Assembly (NCBI RefSeq): GCF_012769535.1
Contig: NZ_CP046565.1
Location: forward strand, 2,184,501-2,248,500
DNA: 64,000 nt
Source: Methylococcus geothermalis
GTDB lineage: Bacteria; Pseudomonadota; Gammaproteobacteria; Methylococcales; Methylococcaceae
Reading direction: 5' to 3'
Made by a program: the position numbers and the translations under genes. How positions within the stretch are numbered: the stretch's first letter is position 1; each line of letters starts with the position of its first letter. Under the pieces are notes generated by a model. That model saw nothing but the letters and a program-made list of their open reading frames with translations, did not search any database and had not been told where the DNA came from. Shown here in pieces: positions 62,839-64,000 of this stretch.

Positions 62839-64000
62839 TCAGCGCAGCTTTCCCATCTGGTAATCCAGCTCGGCGCGGCGCATCTGATATTCGATGCGGG
62901 CTTCGATTTCGTCGATGGCGCCGCGCGTGACATTGAGCTGGGCCTGGGTCAGTTCCACGATGGAGCTCAATCCCATCTGATAGCGCGACTGCGCCAATTG
63001 GAACGATCGGGTGGTTTCCAGGAACTGCTGGTGAGCGGGCGGCATCCGTTCGAACGCGGTTTTCGCCGCCATCCAGGCCACCCGGACATCGCGCAGGATG
63101 TTGTTTTCCGCATCGGTCAATCCGTGGGCCGCGGCTTGGTATTCTTTTCTCGCCTTGTTTTCGCGAGCCTCCAGGGCAAAGCCTTCGAAAACCGGGACAT
63201 CGATGAGGATGCCGCCGATGACATTGAATTTCGGATACTTGCCCGCCTCGATATTGACCCAGGGCATGTAGTTGATGTCACCCACCAGCTCGATCTTCGG
63301 GCGGGCCGCGGCTTTTTCCGCTTCCGCGAACTTTTCCGCCGCCTGCAATTGCAGCCGCAGCGTGCGCAGATCAGGCCTCAAATAAAGCGCCTCGGTGACC
63401 GCGGCTTCCAGCTTTCCGATGGGCGACGGCAGAGGCTCCTCCCGCACCTCGAAAATTTCTTCGTCGCGGCTGCCCATGGCGGTGGAAAGCACGGCGCGGG
63501 CCGAAGCCAGATCGTTCTGGGCCTTGAGCAGCAACATCTGGGCATCGCTCTGGTTGACTTCCGCGAAGCTGACGTCCAGAGCAGATTTGAGGCCGGATGC
63601 GGTCAGCGCCTTGATCTGCTTGAGATTGAGTTCCCGTTGCGCGAGGGTGTCCTCGGCCACTTTGAGCACTTCCTGCGCTTGGACCATCTGAAAGTAGGCA
63701 GCGGTCACCAACAGTATGATCTGCGCTTCATTAGCGGCCCGGTTTTCATCGCTGGCCTTGGCATTCAGTTCGGCGCTGGCCACCAGGTTGGAGGTGCGGC
63801 CGAAATCATAGATCAGTTGCTTCAGGTAGGCGCCGGTCGCGGCCCGCGATGCAACCGGCGGCGGCGCCAGGCCAAAGCCGGCGGCCAGCCGCGCCGGGGC
63901 ATTCTTCGAGCTGTTGGAAATCGCTCCGACCGTCTGCTGGGTGATATGGGGGAGATAGGCAGCCCTGGCCTGGATGACGGCCTCCTGCGATGCCTGTGCC
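62839..64000 (-). CDS. TolC-family outer-membrane protein (N-terminus outside window)
   Basis: A minus-strand frame stays open from the stop at 62839 to the window end, giving the last ~386 residues of an outer-membrane channel. Typical features are YDFGRTSNLVASAELNAKAS, two helical repeats, the equatorial motif FNVIGGILIDVPVFEGFALE and NVTRGAIDEIEARIEYQMRR. A type I secretion or RND adaptor partner would be expected upstream (beyond 64000). The 184 bases between this stop and the secreted protein start hold no ORF. Confidence 0.9.
   Translation of the reverse strand, partial: AQASQEAVIQARAAYLPHITQQTVGAISNSSKNAPARLAAGFGLAPPPVASRAATGAYLKQLIYDFGRTSNLVASAELNAKASDENRAANEAQIILLVTAAYFQMVQAQEVLKVAEDTLAQRELNLKQIKALTASGLKSALDVSFAEVNQSDAQMLLLKAQNDLASARAVLSTAMGSRDEEIFEVREEPLPSPIGKLEAAVTEALYLRPDLRTLRLQLQAAEKFAEAEKAAARPKIELVGDINYMPWVNIEAGKYPKFNVIGGILIDVPVFEGFALEARENKARKEYQAAAHGLTDAENNILRDVRVAWMAAKTAFERMPPAHQQFLETTRSFQLAQSRYQMGLSSIVELTQAQLNVTRGAIDEIEARIEYQMRRAELDYQMGKLR

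Noticed and set aside
1-64000. tRNA, rRNA, riboswitch or prophage genes
   Set aside because: Intergenic regions were read for cloverleaf-like or conserved RNA motifs and phage genes; none could be supported. A covariance-model scan would be decisive.

Overview
This window is GC-rich, densely coded bacterial chromosome, apparently from a gammaproteobacterial methanotroph close to Methylococcus. Two things point there. First, mcl-mtkA-mtkB (52582-55683), malyl-CoA lyase plus both malate thiokinase subunits, is the C4-splitting end of the serine cycle. Second, the housekeeping neighbourhoods are gammaproteobacterial: dusB-fis-purH, dnaB-alr, E. coli-type speD and TrhP. The genus is an inference from gene content; no marker gene such as 16S rRNA is present.

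Layout. 1-2659: 5' end of trhP on the minus strand, then a divergent OmpR-type response regulator and sensor kinase. 2712-8149: a TetR regulator with a perfect palindromic operator heads a five-gene operon for a tripartite DevC/MacB-like ABC exporter (permease, ATPase, adaptor, outer-membrane factor). 8220-12425: a lipoprotein alpha/beta-hydrolase-like protein with Asp at the nucleophile position, then a haloalkane dehalogenase and a cupin gene divergent from a MocR/PdxR-type regulator. 12546-15484: MarR, SulP transporter and UspA. 15652-23323: a heavy-metal RND efflux unit (RR, HK, CzcB-, CzcA- and CzcC-like). 23512-28150: an OpgC-like acyltransferase followed by a decayed opgG fragment, then two cation/proton antiporters (CPA2 and NhaD).

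28158-36812: a hydrolase, a 1309-residue FAD/Fe-S oxidoreductase fusion, succinate-semialdehyde dehydrogenase, a periplasmic protein and a UbiF/UbiH-type hydroxylase. 36813-38251 is a lower-GC stretch with palindromes, a small membrane ORF and two small lipoprotein genes; it looks like a patch of different origin. 38252-45230: a 1920-residue thioester alpha-2-macroglobulin, a small hydrolase and a membrane protein. 45298-46608: OsmC and SpeD, ending in a two-way terminator.

46673-55683, all minus strand: mcl-mtkA-mtkB, rhodanese, dtd and a GNAT protein, then dusB-fis-purH and a GlcF-like Fe-S protein. 56147-57073 encodes an abundant-looking outer-membrane barrel with a recognisable promoter, a 5'UTR hairpin and a strong terminator. 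57187-62116: pip, hldE, dnaB, alr. The window closes with a secreted hypothetical protein and the 3' part of a TolC-family gene on the minus strand.

No tRNA, rRNA, CRISPR array, transposase or prophage module was seen. I found no clearly new multi-gene system. The best candidates for follow-up are the MocR/cupin/dehalogenase locus, the palindrome-rich lipoprotein patch, the orphan thioester macroglobulin and the purH-GlcF pairing.
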